From Megaleporinus macrocephalus (lineage: Eukaryota > Chordata > Actinopteri > Characiformes > Anostomidae), in contig CM038706.1 in the NCBI GenBank assembly GCA_021613375.1, forward strand, positions 27,221,866-27,285,865: a stretch of 64,000 nt of DNA. The letters are read 5' to 3'. Both the position numbers and the translations under genes were made by a program. A model generated the notes under the pieces. That model saw nothing but the letters and a program-made list of their open reading frames with translations. It made no database searches and had not been told where the DNA came from. Below, one piece after another: positions 10,641 through 21,481 of this stretch. Positions within the stretch are counted from its first letter, which is position 1. The number at the start of each line of letters is the position of its first letter.

Positions 10641-11799
10641 TGTCTGCTTTTGTGCAGTGTGTGAAGTGGATCTGGACTTTGAAGCCCAGTAATAAATAAA
10701 CAAATGAGTGAATGTTGGTGCCGTAAGAGTCGATCTTTCTCTTATTATACTGATACTGTAGAGTAGATGGTTGTAGTTTATCTGTGAATAAACATGGTAT
10801 GTTTCCTCACAGCGGTCAGGGCAGGGAGGGTCACTCAGCTGTAGGAACCCTTCTGTGAGAATAAAGCTTCTATCTGAACTCTTAAGGAAATAGCTCTCAT
10901 GTACACAAGCTTTTCTCCAGCTCGCCTGTGGAGACAGGGGATGTCTTTGGAGTTCATGATCAGGGTGGGGTTGATTGGTGGTGTCTGCTGGGGCCACAGG
11001 GGCAAAAGCACCATGACGACTGGCCAGGTCAGAAGAGGGGTCAGCCTTGTTTAGTCTGAGCGCTACTTTGCCGGAGTGGAGACTCCAGCTTTCCGCTTCC
11101 AAAAGGCATGGGTTTTAAGTACTGTTCATCTGTGGAATCCTGGGAAATCGGCGACTCCACCTCGCACATCTGGACTGTGCATTTACGAACAGGAGCGCTC
11201 ACACACACAGTTGTATTATTATCTTTATGGGGGTTTTACCTGTTTACTATTGTATCTAAATCCTGCTGTGCCACACTTAAACCTAACCCTGACCTTGACC
11301 TCAGTAACTAAAACAAATCTTTAAAGTGTTTTTTTCTAGGGAGATTTAGCATAAATGTAACCATAAAAGTACTAAAAAATCTTTTACTGTCTATTTGGTG
11401 TCAACAAGCCATAAAATGTATTTTTATTTGGACTAAATTTTTTGGCTTCTTATGTTTAAGAGCTCAAAAAGAGGGGAGCTTTTGATAACACACCTGCATG
11501 ATGGCTGAATTGTTTTCTAAAATAATGTAATATTAGATTATGCAGAGCTGTTTTGTTATTATCTGTTTTATTAATTCATGCATACACCTGACAATAGTAA
11601 CACATCTTGTGCTGCATCTGCTGAATTGGAATTATTTATTACTAATTATTATTAATTGGAATCATTTATATATTTATCTATTACTGATCCAATCTATTCT
11701 AGAATTTACAAAAAGAACTGCAGTTCATAAACAGTTGTTTGCATTTTATTTACAGTTACACTATGTTTAAATTTAACAGATTTGTTTAATAAAAAAATA
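10641..11799. other. Intergenic; GC-richer patch at 10.8-11.2 kb
   Basis: 10,800-11,170 is GC-richer and carries overlapping open frames on both strands: minus 10,635-11,102 (155 codons), and plus 11,076-11,324 and 11,108-11,311. Neither resembles a known family, and composition explains their length. A TGACCTTGA word (11,290-11,298) is a full consensus for ERR/NR5A-type nuclear receptors on the minus strand. 11,330-11,800 is AT-rich filler. Confidence 0.4.
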
Positions 11800-11866
11800 T
11801 TGTGGTAGTTGCTACCTGCTGTAGTTTGCTGAAGGGGGGTTAAGTATTTCTGATTCTGATTCTGAT
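11800..11866 (+). mobile_element. LINE 3' tail, probable
   Basis: The sequence ends in GGTTAAGTATTTCTGATTCT followed by further GATTCT repeats up to 11,866. L2-related fish LINEs commonly end in a short AAGTATTTCTGATTCTG-type tandem tail, so this is read as the 3' terminus of a severely 5'-truncated insertion on the plus strand. Family assignment is from memory. Confidence 0.4.
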
Positions 11867-11871
11867 AGAGG

Positions 11872-12660
11872 TGTGGTATGTAAAACTACGCCTCCCTCTC
11901 CAGGACAGGACATTGATTGTGCTTGTTGTTGCTGCTAATGGGTTATTCATAAGACGTGTGTATGTGTGATTATTTTGTTATTTTGAAGTGTATGGCTAGG
12001 AGTGTTCTGTCTGTTATTTCAGTGGCTATGTATGTGCTGTTTTTGCTCGTGGCAGTGAGCGTACTTCTCGTAGCAGAAATGATGGTGCCCCCCATGCCGC
12101 TACATTTGGTATCAGAACTGGGATAGCGCCACTCCTGCGTCAAGGAGTGGAACAGCATTTTGAAGAACTTTAGGGTGGATGGAAAGAGGGCAGGGGCTAG
12201 CAAAAGCCCAGGCAGCTGTGGACCTTGGGTCAAGTGCAGCATGAACAGCAGTCGGCTCATTGGACCAGCTGGCATGGGCTTGTTGATATTCCTGCTACGT
12301 CCAGGCATACTCTAACATGCTGAAAGGGGCACATCACATGACTGGAAGGTGTCCAACAACAAGCTCAGGTAACTCACCGGTACTGGAGCTGAGGCAGAGA
12401 GTTGAGGCTCTGGAGGTGGCACCTTCGCCAGCACCAATGGCGGGGTGCATGGTGGGGAAAGCAGAGGGCAGCTGAGAGGAGAGCTTTTGCTTCTGTACCG
12501 CTGAACTTGACATGGTGTGCTGGGAGGTGTCCTGCTGTGGAGTAGGAGTTGTCCCGGCAAGGACGCAACCCAAATGAAAACTGGGAGTGCTTACCGCAGA
12601 AGAGCAAGCAGCTTGTGGCACTTGTGCTAGCCAGAACTCCACATGCCCCAGGAACTTGGC
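11872..12660 (+). mobile_element. LTR-retroelement-like remnant with primer-binding-type sequence
   Basis: A 233-bp stretch running from TGTGGTATG (11,872) to GCTACA (ending 12,104) has TG...CA ends. It is followed at once by TTGGTATCAGAACTGGGAT (12,106-12,124), the type of sequence used as a tRNA primer-binding site in Ty3/gypsy-like elements. Downstream, one plus-strand phase around 12,380-12,460 reads LELRQRVEALE, a short coiled-coil-like string compatible with a gag remnant. No reverse transcriptase, protease or integrase motif is visible. Minus-strand frames here (12,312-12,642) look like shadows. Confidence 0.35.
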
Positions 12661-12668
12661 TTGGACTG

Positions 12669-12843
12669 TGTAGGTTGCCGTGATGACTGGCCTTTAAGAA
12701 AGAGGCTTTGCCTTGTGTCTGGCTATGGGTTTAGTAGGTGACAGGTGACCTCCCCCATTGGGTTAAATGATATCTGTGCCTTTTCTGCTGATGTCAATAA
12801 AGAGCAAGGCATCTCACGTCTTCTCTTTTGACCAAATCCTACA
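12669..12843 (+). mobile_element. Solo-LTR-like segment, 175 bp
   Basis: It starts TGTAGG and ends CCTACA, the short inverted TG...CA ends expected of a long terminal repeat, and has AATAAA at 12,796-12,801, about 40 bp before the end, as a polyadenylation signal would be. It does not match the LTR-like stretch at 11,872-12,104, so the two are not a pair. No flanking direct repeat was seen. Moderate evidence only. Confidence 0.4.
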
Positions 12844-14039
12844 GTAAATATGTTTATGGCTTACAAAGTAGTGTTTGAGATGAAAAATTAAATATGTGCA
12901 ACAGACACTGCTGCTCAAATAGCGGAGCTGTAACATGTCAGTTTTTAGACATGTCATGTACGCTTTCTTAGACAGCCAATCAAATCATAGGAGCTGGGCT
13001 TACTTTTAGAGAAACCTTTTCACTGAACATGTAAGCTGGTGGAAGCACCTTGGCATTAGTGTAAAGTTAGTTGCAAGTAAGCAGCCTCCGCCTATGTGTT
13101 GAAAACGTTCTCTGTGATGTTTGTTGGAGATCTTTTTGTCACTGTCGCATTGTAGCTGACCATTGCATTAAACCAGCTTACCTAGTTAAAATTAGTATTT
13201 GTTATATTTTAAAGACAACCGACTAACTGAATTGTTCCATATGGAAGCAACATGAACAAAAGTTAGCTGATCAATTTAATAATTAATTATCTAACTCCTT
13301 GTTTTATGTCACAACAATAGAAGAGCAAAGAGAAAGTTAAGGGAGAGAGAAAAATGATAATTTGATAGTAAGGCATTGCGCTTCTATAAGTTTCACATTT
13401 GATTTTACTGTTATAAGTGGAGGGAGAGGGACTCGACAGGATCAGCTGACAGGGATGTGAACAGGAAAGCAGCACATGCTGGAAGCGAAGATACAATATG
13501 CAGATGAAACCTTGTATTTGATAAGTAAGTGTGCAAACTAGTCTGAACAAACTAAGATAATATGTTGCTGGTAATAGTATTTTAATTAGGCCTGTCCTAA
13601 TTATTATCATTAATAATCAGCTGATCACAATTACTTAAGCTGATTGTTAACCATTGTTTACTACAAATGTAGAATATATAGCTTTCACATTCACATGTTT
13701 CCATTACAGTAGAATTAGCGTTTGGTGTGGTTTTGCTTGGTTTTATTTTGTTTAATTCAATTTAAGAAAAAACATTAAAACTAAAACGGCACCACACCTT
13801 TAGGGGGCAGCAGTGAGTAATGTTAGCTTATTTGAGCTGTGTATGTCTGTCCTAGGGAAGCTACTGAGTTCTGACAACTAGAAAAAAGACACCTCGTCAG
13901 CCAATGTGTGTGGTCTAGACTTGTACTCGAATAGCTGGACAGAAACAAAACAAAAAAATATTTAAATACCAATTTTGATTTTGATTGTGTCCAGCCTAAT
14001 TCCAAGAGATAATTGTTTAAAATTGGCAGAAATTTAAAG
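12844..14039. other. AT-rich intergenic sequence
   Basis: No gene recognised. Minus frames at 13,287-13,610 and 13,823-14,005 are composition-driven. The stretch carries TTAATAATTAATT-type words near 13,275 and the CTCF-like site at 13,797-13,811. Confidence 0.45.
13797..13811 (+). promoter_or_regulatory. Candidate CTCF binding site
   Basis: CCTTTAGGGGGCAGC agrees at 13 of 15 positions with the CTCF core CCASYAGRKGGCRSY, including the full AGGGGGC centre. It lies just upstream of the regulatory-like block at 14.04-16.3 kb, a plausible place for a boundary. Motif match only. Confidence 0.4.
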
Positions 14040-16320
14040 AGTCTCTGGCCCCAGGATGTCCTCCCCGATGTTCAGCACGTGTTTATGGCCTTACTATAAA
14101 ACTCCATGTATTCTATATATTTCCAGGGAAGGACATTTCAGACCCTTGGGTTTTGGGCTCTGATGCCTAATTTGAAACGGTTCGCGGGAGCGTTTGTGAC
14201 TCCCTGTCCGTTGCCTTTGAGATTGAACTTTAATGGGTTCGGAGCCCAGGTGTTTGTATGTGTTTCTCAGCTGAAATGAAACTCTCTCAGTCCACTGAGC
14301 AAACAGCTCCCTGAGACAAATAACTGTCCTTCAGCGGAGGTGATATATACGAAAAAGGGAGCGCGCTAAACTCGATAAGGGTAAATTCTTGACCAACTTC
14401 TTTTTATGTGAGATTTAGCTTTAGTGGAAATACCTTCCTTTTCCCCATTTTCCTCCGTCCCTCTAATTTCTCACATTTTTGGCTACAAAACTGTTGAAAT
14501 TGGATGATAAAATACCTTTGCTTTAACAGCCTGTCAGACTCTGATAATGTGTGAAAAGGTAATTTGGGCCAGGTTTCCTGAGAGTCACCGCTTGCCTCAC
14601 AGCCTTAGCCTTCTCTTCTCTCTGCCCAAGGAAAGAGAAAGCAGTATATAGAAGAGAATGTCTACGGTATGCAGTCTTTGAATTCATTTTTGTGAGATGT
14701 AAGCAAATTAGCCTGTTTTTTATTTTTTTGCTAGAAACCTGAATGTTCTCCAAAAGCAGCGGTAGCCCGTCTTTTCCCATGGCGCTTAAAAAGCCGTTCA
14801 AATCGAGCAATTCTGTCTTTCCCTGGGGGTATCCAAGCCCCAATCTGTGACCGAGAGTCAAATGTAATTGTGATGGTGGTTAAAGCTAAATGTCACGAGG
14901 TCATTAGAATAACAGAGACCTCAGATACATTTAGTCGAAGTGTCAGCAAGATGTTCCGCTATCACTGACGGAGCTCTCTATCCAATTTTCCTGCGCTCTG
15001 CTTGGCGGATCCCCAGCAGCCAGGGGTTCAGGGAGAAAAGCTAGGCCTCGGGATAATTGGTTATGATTTCAAGCGGCGCGACCCAGATTGCATTGCAGTC
15101 CTAATGTGTAAGTACTTCTCACCCTTTTTCACAATAAACACAGGCAAAGGAGATTCCTTTTCACACAAGATAAATGTGCTCCCGTTGCCAGCTGGATCGC
15201 TGATAGTCATAAAATGAAATCTGGCCCTCTGCTCTGGCTTTTTTTTTTTTCGGTCTCTCAATCGCTCCCTTGGCTGTGGAGGATAGTGAAAGTTAAGATC
15301 CTTCTTTCAAAGCCAGATGGATTATTTGATCTGAATTCTGATAGTTGTGGGTGAGTCTTCCAAGCTGTTTATAGATTTGGAATCTGTGCTATTCTAAAAA
15401 AAATGAATAAATACAATTTGTTATAGACAATAACTAAGATTCTCGGTTGCTGCCAATCTTTGTAAAGCCAATGGGCCAGTGATTTGTTTGCGAGTGTATC
15501 GCTTCAAATTCCATTCATTTGTCTGTTTGTATCAGCTGACACGGCGAACCTTTGGCAGTTAATCACACAATCAAGACAATGCGGCACTTACTGGGGTGCA
15601 GCTAGGCGTAAATTGCTTAATTGATTTGTTCGCATTAAAAACACCTGTTGGTAAACAAGAGCATGATTACGTCTGATGGAATGGTGGAATCTGTGGTGTA
15701 ATTACACGCATCTATGATGTTAAAAGGTAACTTGATATTCCCCTGCAGAGCTTGGCCTGATTAACTCGGGCCTGTTTAAAATTCAAGCTACAAATTAAGG
15801 AGGAACAGGGATCCTGTTTTTTTTTTTTTTTTCCCACCCCTAGCTCCTGGAAAGTGAATACATAAAACATCCTGTTCCCTGGTGTCAGCACAATTAGTTG
15901 CTAAATAAAATGCCACTCTGTTGTGTGCATCGTTTTAATTACACAAACCGGTTGAATTAGTGCCCCATTTAAGTAAAATAAACAGCCACGTTTGCTGAAG
16001 CCAAATTTCCCCTGAGAAGTATGCAAAGAGGGCAAATTAGCACAGGAAATTCCGAATATCAGCACGCTATCCTGGGAGAGAGGCGAGAGTGAATTGCAGC
16101 AAACAGGCCGTGGTCCTCTAACTTCATCACAGTCTCATCACGATATCATAATCACGCCACTGGACGTACTGGGCGACAGTAGGCTACCTTAAAACATGGC
16201 CCTCTTTTCCCGAATGAAACTAAGGTAGATTAATAAAGGTCCTACTGAGGAGAAAGAGAGCGAAGGTGTCGTAAAAACAAAACAAGGATTCCCGTAGACC
16301 CTCAAACTTTGCCATCCATA
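14040..16320. promoter_or_regulatory. Candidate cluster of conserved regulatory elements
   Basis: About 2.3 kb without recognisable transposon sequence, with balanced composition and dense developmental factor words: CACGTG-type E-box with TTTATGGCC near 14,075 (posterior HOX/CDX-like), CCTTTGAGAT near 14,210 (TCF/LEF-like), CTTAATTGA near 15,617, CACCTG at 15,642-15,647 and GTAAACAAG (forkhead) at 15,651-15,659. TAATTA/AATTAG words recur to 16,100. Frames are short on all strands; minus 14,523-14,861 (112 codons) matches no family. This is the best candidate in the window for an enhancer cluster, but conservation was not tested. Confidence 0.45.
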
Positions 16321-17289
16321 GTCTGTTCACATTTGAGGCCCTTCTTGTCATGCTTCTATACTTCTAAACAGGGTCCATGTGAAGCTGCGGTCTAATCAGC
16401 TTTACCTTAAAGACGCTAACTCTCTTAACCAAATGTACTATTCTTCAACGAAATCCTTCACATCAAAAAACAAAAAGATGTGCGATCCAATAGGGGAAAA
16501 CTGTGATGCTTTTAGATTCCCAATGTGACTTATTTTTTCTTCCTTACTCCCTTATTTATCCTAGGCCAGCTACTTTTGTTCTCTTCTTCTCTAGAACAGC
16601 TTAGACCCCCCCAGCCACCCCCACCCCACTCACCCCGTCTTTGCCAAGCAGTTCTCCTCACTGAGGCCGAATCCATGTCACGCAGATTTTCTTCTTATGG
16701 ACAGCCGCTCACATTATATTCATGCATCGGGATAGTTTTGCTCCACTATGTTTATTGGCATAGCATGTGCTAATGAGATTTCCCCATGGCGGTGACGCCC
16801 CTCCTCTGGCTATTCCTACCCTGCTGTCTACCAAAGCCAACCCCACTACGACTGTTGTTAGTGGGCTAGGGCACGTCCCTCCTGTCCTTTACACAATAAT
16901 GTCTACTTTTGACTGGTAGACTCATATATATATATATATATTCTGCTGAAGCTATCCCACCAGCACCATGTTGCAATGACCCTGACTCAGTTGATCTCTT
17001 GATCTCTTGATAAAACACTGTTTTCAACTTTTGACATGCCATAGATTTAGTTCATCCCCAAAGGATGTAGAGTCCTACATCAGAAACAGTGACACTGGAG
17101 AATGCCTTCAGCAGACTTCACTGGACAGTGCTGTGGGATAACTCAGCAACCTGCAAACTACCAAAGACAAAGTGGATATAGATACAGCTTCTCTCAAAAC
17201 AAGCCTCAGTGTTGCATTATACCTGCTTTTCCAATGCAGGTTACCAGCTAAGCTTATTTTTGGTCGTCTTCGTCTAAATAAGTTAACGC
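16321..17289. other. Intergenic with (AT)9 microsatellite
   Basis: No exon recognised. A pyrimidine-rich stretch (16,520-16,640) produces a proline-rich artefactual frame. A run of alternating AT lies at 16,924-16,941, and GATCTCTTGATCTCTTGAT near 16,994 is a 9-bp tandem duplication. Confidence 0.5.
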
Positions 17290-17530
17290 ACGCTCTATAG
17301 AGAACACACATCTGCACATTGTAATGCATGATTACTGTTCCTCTTCAGAATTTAAAGAGAAGGAAAAAAACGTGTGGCCTGTACATTTTTTTCATTTGTT
17401 AAACTTAGTAAATAAATACAACATTTTGACTAAAACTCTGGATTAAGTGCCATATGTAAGCATCTGTTCTTATTTCCACTCAAAGTCAACAAAACATGTA
17501 ATTTGAACAGGGGTGCTCAAACTGTGCAAC
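17290..17530 (+). repeat. Family P repeat, third copy
   Basis: CTATAGAGAACACACATCTG followed by CACATT marks the inner left arm, TTTCATTTGTTAAACTTAGT the interior, and ACATGTAATTTGAACAGGGG with TGCTCAAACTGTGC the right end, in the same order as the copy at 20,883-21,220. The outer left arm is missing. Confidence 0.55.
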
Positions 17531-18889
17531 TGTAGCTACAGCAAAGTGTACTGCTTGCTTTAGGGTCAAATTAATATTAGTTGGTTAGAGAAAGAGCAGA
17601 AATGTTTTTGTGGGGATTTCTAAGTTTGTGAATATGGGTCGGGTAGTGGAGGGTTGCTGAAGGAAATAAAGAGGGGCTATGTTTTTAGCTTTAAGCTAAG
17701 ATCGGCTATATTTTGTTGTAGCATGTAAGTGAGGCTGTGTTGTCCCCTCACTGTGTCTGCTGTTTTTATGACTCTGGAATAAATGCTTTGGTTGTAGAGC
17801 AGACCAATGACTCTGCAGAGTTTATCAAGGACATCCCTTATGCTATAGTAGTTTAATCCATTTAAATGAACAGAACTGTAAAGTCACTTATATGGACTTC
17901 TATGTTGACTTTTTCCTGTTTTGTGTCGCACCAAATTCTCCAAACCTTGTCTCCCCACCTGTGGATGCAGATGTGATTCTATGTCACACAGCATCAGCTG
18001 GTGTCAGTTTGTTGATATCAGTGTGTTTTCATGAGTACATGCCTATGAGTGCAATATTCACAATAATACCCAATACCAGCATCTATATTGACACAATAAA
18101 CATCAGATTGTTTTAGTATTTATGTCCACACTTTTTTAGCCTCCAATCTTCTCAAGAGACCCACTTTCAGTTTTTCCAGAGAAACCTGCAGCCAGTCTTA
18201 GAAGTTGGTTGTATTTTCTGATCCAGGGAATTGAAAAAAACGTGACTCCATGTCTCAGATATCCAGTTTTGATATTCTATTACATTTCTTTTTCTCAGTA
18301 ACAGTTATTTGATAGCTATTTGTTTTCAAATCTAAAGCAAGAGTGGATCCTGATGTTCTTCACACTCTCAAAGATGAAAGCTTTGAGTCTTGTTTACTTG
18401 ATGGGGACAGATTGGTGGTGTACTAGGTATTCCTGGGGGTTATTACGTGTCCCATTTTTTAATTGTGTAGCTTTTGCTCATTTAAACTCCATCATTAAAC
18501 TCCAGTTTTGGAGGCTTCCACTTTTTCACTTATTTTCTTTGACTTCATCATTCATTATACAAGTGTATTATATAAATCCATTAGTTGTCGTGAAGGTGAC
18601 ATCGGTATATGTTGTCATGATACTGCACCTTAAATCCTGTGTGCCTGTATTGGAGCTTTCACTTCAATTTCCTTGTCCTATAACAGTTGATTTTGTGGTA
18701 GTTAATGAATAATTTATAATAGTCGGTGTGTAGTGCATATTAAGATTTAGAACTGAATAATAAAGCTTTCCAGAATGAATATAGGTTGTTCGGATGTCCA
18801 TTTCCTCAACCATCCATTTATGAGGAAACAACACCTATTGTGATATACTGATTTGACCTGTATGATACTGTATATATCCAGTTTTTTAC
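17531..18889. other. Intergenic, no recognised gene
   Basis: Unique AT-rich sequence. A 130-codon plus frame at 18,320-18,712 and a 74-codon frame at 17,892-18,116 are hydrophobic and codon-poor, as expected of T-rich non-coding DNA. No family resemblance or splice context was seen. Confidence 0.45.
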
Positions 18890-19320
18890 AAGTTCTTCTG
18901 CTTGATCCCGGTAGTATTTCATCGTAAGGAGTGCTTCGGAGGGGAGGTTTATACTCTCCATCTGCCATTTGGCTCCTGGCTGACACTCGTGCATTTTATG
19001 TTCTGCGTCTGCCTGCAGAGCTGTATAGTTAAGGAGGCTTTCTTCTCTCGTGCGATTCTCTGGCAGTCTGGCCCACGCGCTCTGTCACAGCCGCTCATGA
19101 TATCATGCAGCGCCTGGCATGGCTTATCGGCCCGTGTCGCTTCCTGTCCGTGTCACGCTGTCTGGAAGCGCCTCGGCCGGCATGTCAAAACATATCAGTC
19201 TTCCTGCGGTGCGATCACGATGACACGGCCGTTTGCCGGAGGAGACGAGCGGCTTAAAGAGCCGTTTGCCACGGTGACGCGCCGCCGCTGGAGGTCATGA
19301 CCCCCCAATCACACAGAGGC
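18890..19320. other. CpG-rich patch in AT-rich surroundings
   Basis: 19,061-19,300 contains roughly 25-30 CpG dinucleotides by eye in about 240 bp, far above the neighbouring sequence, with words such as CACGCGCTC, GTGTCGCTTCC and GACGCGCCGCCGCTGG. It could be a CpG island of an unannotated promoter or an orphan regulatory island. A 132-codon plus frame runs through it (18,902-19,300) but looks like no known protein, and two counter-frames overlap it, so it is not called as a gene. Confidence 0.4.
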
Positions 19321-19515
19321 CCTTTAGGCAGAGGGCTGTCATGGCCCTGTGCGGCTGTGGTGGTCCTTCTGTGGCTGAAACTGCAGGGAGAACACAGGTC
19401 CATGATGTCAGATGGTCCCTGGGTGGGGTATGAATTACCATTTAAAGCTATGGAATCAATTGTCACATTAATGATTTCTGTGACAGGTGTATGTAAATGT
19501 TTACAGACCCTTAAT

Positions 19516-20034
19516 TAAAGGGGATTTTACAATTTCTTTTAGAAATGTAATAATTATGATGTAAATTAAGTTATTTAGAGATGATTGATGTGAAATGCTT
19601 CATTTAAAAGAAACTGGCAGGGTCAGAATTGTACACTGTGGTGGTGATAGGAACCAGGCGGGTAAAGCATTGAAAAACCTCTAAAAGATTCTTTACAGAA
19701 AATTATTACATAAAATTCAACTGAAGAAACAAAAAATCAACTTAAATGATAATATGTTGACCTAATGCTGAACTTACTTTCAAATCCGGTTATGGTTGAC
19801 GGGTGCAGGGTGAGGCATACTAGTCTCCAAAAGACAATATCAATATTTTATTAACATTGCATATAGAAACACATGCAAGTTCACTGGTCCTTTAGTACAG
19901 TAAATAAAATGGCTATATTTGTGTTTATTGAACTGTGTATTATGACTTAGCGAGTCCATTTCACACCTAACCACTTCACACTTCACAGTGACCGAGTTAT
20001 GCAGAAATGTTGAAAAGTCTGTGGGATTCCCCTC
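19516..20034 (+). mobile_element. Family Q MITE-like element, both ends present (519 bp)
   Basis: The left end has AAAGGGGATTTTACAATTTC and the right end TGTGGGATTCCCCT preceded by GTTATGCAGAAATGTTGAAA, roughly the reverse complement of the family's left end. Inside are GATGTGAAATGCTTCATT, the landmark GGTGGTGATAGGAACCAGGC and AAATAAAATGGCTATATTTG. With the 8,450-8,838 copy this defines the family's architecture. No coding frame of note. Confidence 0.6.
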
Positions 20035-20036
20035 AA

Positions 20037-20260
20037 CACATCCTCTACAGAGAACACACTTCTGAACATTCTGATTCACAATTGCTATTTATTTGTTTTA
20101 AATTATTGGCCTGTTAACAGGTTATGGTACATTTAAATGTAATTTTTCATTTTTTCCAATATGCTAAACTAAATGAATATAAATGTGCAGAAGTGTGTTC
20201 TCTGCAGAGGGCTTCAATTAAACATGTCATTTGACCAGGTGTGTTCAGACTCTTGCATAA
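20037..20260. mobile_element. Family P element with facing inverted arms
   Basis: CCTCTACAGAGAACACACTT at 20,042-20,061 is matched in inverted orientation by AAGTGTGTTCTCTGCAGAGG at about 20,191-20,210, one mismatch in 20. The outer right arm continues as CATGTCATTTGACCAGGTGT and TCAGACTCTTGCATAA. The left outer arm is replaced by the end of the family Q copy, which stops only 2-3 bp upstream, so Q may have inserted into P or the reverse. Confidence 0.6.
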
Positions 20261-20882
20261 TGATATAAATACGTATAACAATGGATATATACAATAATAA
20301 ATGTTTTTAAACATATCTGCCTGATCACCACAGTTGGGTATTAATGACGTTATAACTTAATGAGCTTTCGGAATCATTTTAGAATCTGTTTATTGTTCTG
20401 GATCAGTCTAAGGTGTGTATATTTTTCTTATTACCGCTTGATGATTATTTGTAACCTGTAAAATTCATCAAAATTTCTATAATTTTATATGTCTGTATCA
20501 AAATAAGGTTTATTTTATTGAAAATGTTAGTTCCACATTTTTAAGTGAATCTAGGAAAAAACTGTATACCGTATGTGTGCCTGCACAGGTGCGGGTCCTA
20601 ACTGGTCTCTGTGAGATGTACAGTGTTTGTTCTGTAATCTTATCATCCCACAAACATCGCCAGGGGCTTCTTACTCAGTAAAAAGCATTTGCTTTAGATA
20701 TGTTGAGACATGATTGGTAACTCTGTAAAATAGTTCTGTCTCATATGTTTTGTAGGTCAAAGCGCAACGAGCTGTAGGTGGGTGAATAGTAAAGTGCGTA
20801 TCATTACTTCCAGCCTTGTGACTCCATTTCTTCTTGAAAGTTATTATTTTATTTTATTTTATTTTATTTCTATTTCGGAAAC
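20261..20882. other. Intergenic with TTTTA pentamer repeat
   Basis: AT-rich unique sequence with no gene. About five TTTTA units lie at 20,844-20,869. 20,570-20,800 is slightly less AT-rich but carries no recognisable signal. Confidence 0.5.
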
Positions 20883-21220
20883 TATGCGAAGGTATGAACA
20901 CTCCTGGTCAAATGACCTGTTTTGTTAATTTTCTAAATGAAAGTAAATTAACATATCATCTACATGGAACATACTTAAATATGAAATTTTTCTTTAACTT
21001 AAAATACCCATTTGTTTTTTATGTGCTAAATGTAACATATATTACAAAAAAAGAAAATATTTATTCGTAAAATCTTTGTTTTCCTATAATATATTAAGTC
21101 CAGCAAATAAACAGTAATTGTAGAATGTGTAGATGTGTGCTCTCTGTTGGAGATGTTAACTTATTTACACTTGAATCCCAAAATATGTAATTCGAGAAGG
21201 AGGGCTCGAACTTTCGCGTA
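20883..21220. mobile_element. Family P element, complete copy with long inverted ends (338 bp)
   Basis: The outer left arm starts TATGCGAAGGTATGAACACT and the outer right arm, read in reverse complement, starts TACGCGAAAGTTCGAGCCCT. Similarity continues inward for about 90 bases, through GGTCAAATGACCTGTTTTGT on the left. Both ends abut a TA dinucleotide, as expected of Tc1/mariner-type insertion. Frames are trivial. Long palindromic structure, TA flanks and multiple copies support a non-autonomous Tc1/mariner-like element; the autonomous partner is not in the window. Confidence 0.65.
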
Positions 21221-21429
21221 AAACTATAGATAAACACAAGAACTCATAAAAATAAAGATAACAAAATTGAGAGTTTTTAAGTGATGCCACACAAATAAAA
21301 ACAAAAAAACTTTGAATATATGTGTGAGTGTTAAGAACCTGTTTAAAGTTTAAAGAACCTCCATATAATTATATCATTGAAAAAGAATAGAAAATATTAA
21401 ATGTGATTAATATGCTTAAAAACGCACAT

Positions 21430-21433
<4 letters not shown>

Positions 21434-21475
<42 letters not shown>
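21434..21475. repeat. (TC)21 microsatellite
   Basis: Perfect TC dinucleotide run of 42 bases. It generates a spurious serine/leucine-rich frame (21,403-21,618). Confidence 0.95.

Positions 21476-21481
<6 letters not shown>

Noticed and set aside
10635..11102. 155-codon minus-strand frame
   Set aside because: Composition explains it; no recognisable protein, and plus frames overlap its start.
12312..12642. Three overlapping minus frames rich in Ser/Pro
   Set aside because: They are antisense to an LTR-retroelement-like remnant whose better-supported sense is the plus strand.
18320..18712. 130-codon hydrophobic plus frame that could look like a membrane protein
   Set aside because: T-rich DNA gives hydrophobic codons; no start context, homology or splice support.
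18902..19300. 132-codon plus-strand frame in CpG-rich patch
   Set aside because: High GC lowers stop frequency; no family resemblance, so only the CpG patch is reported.
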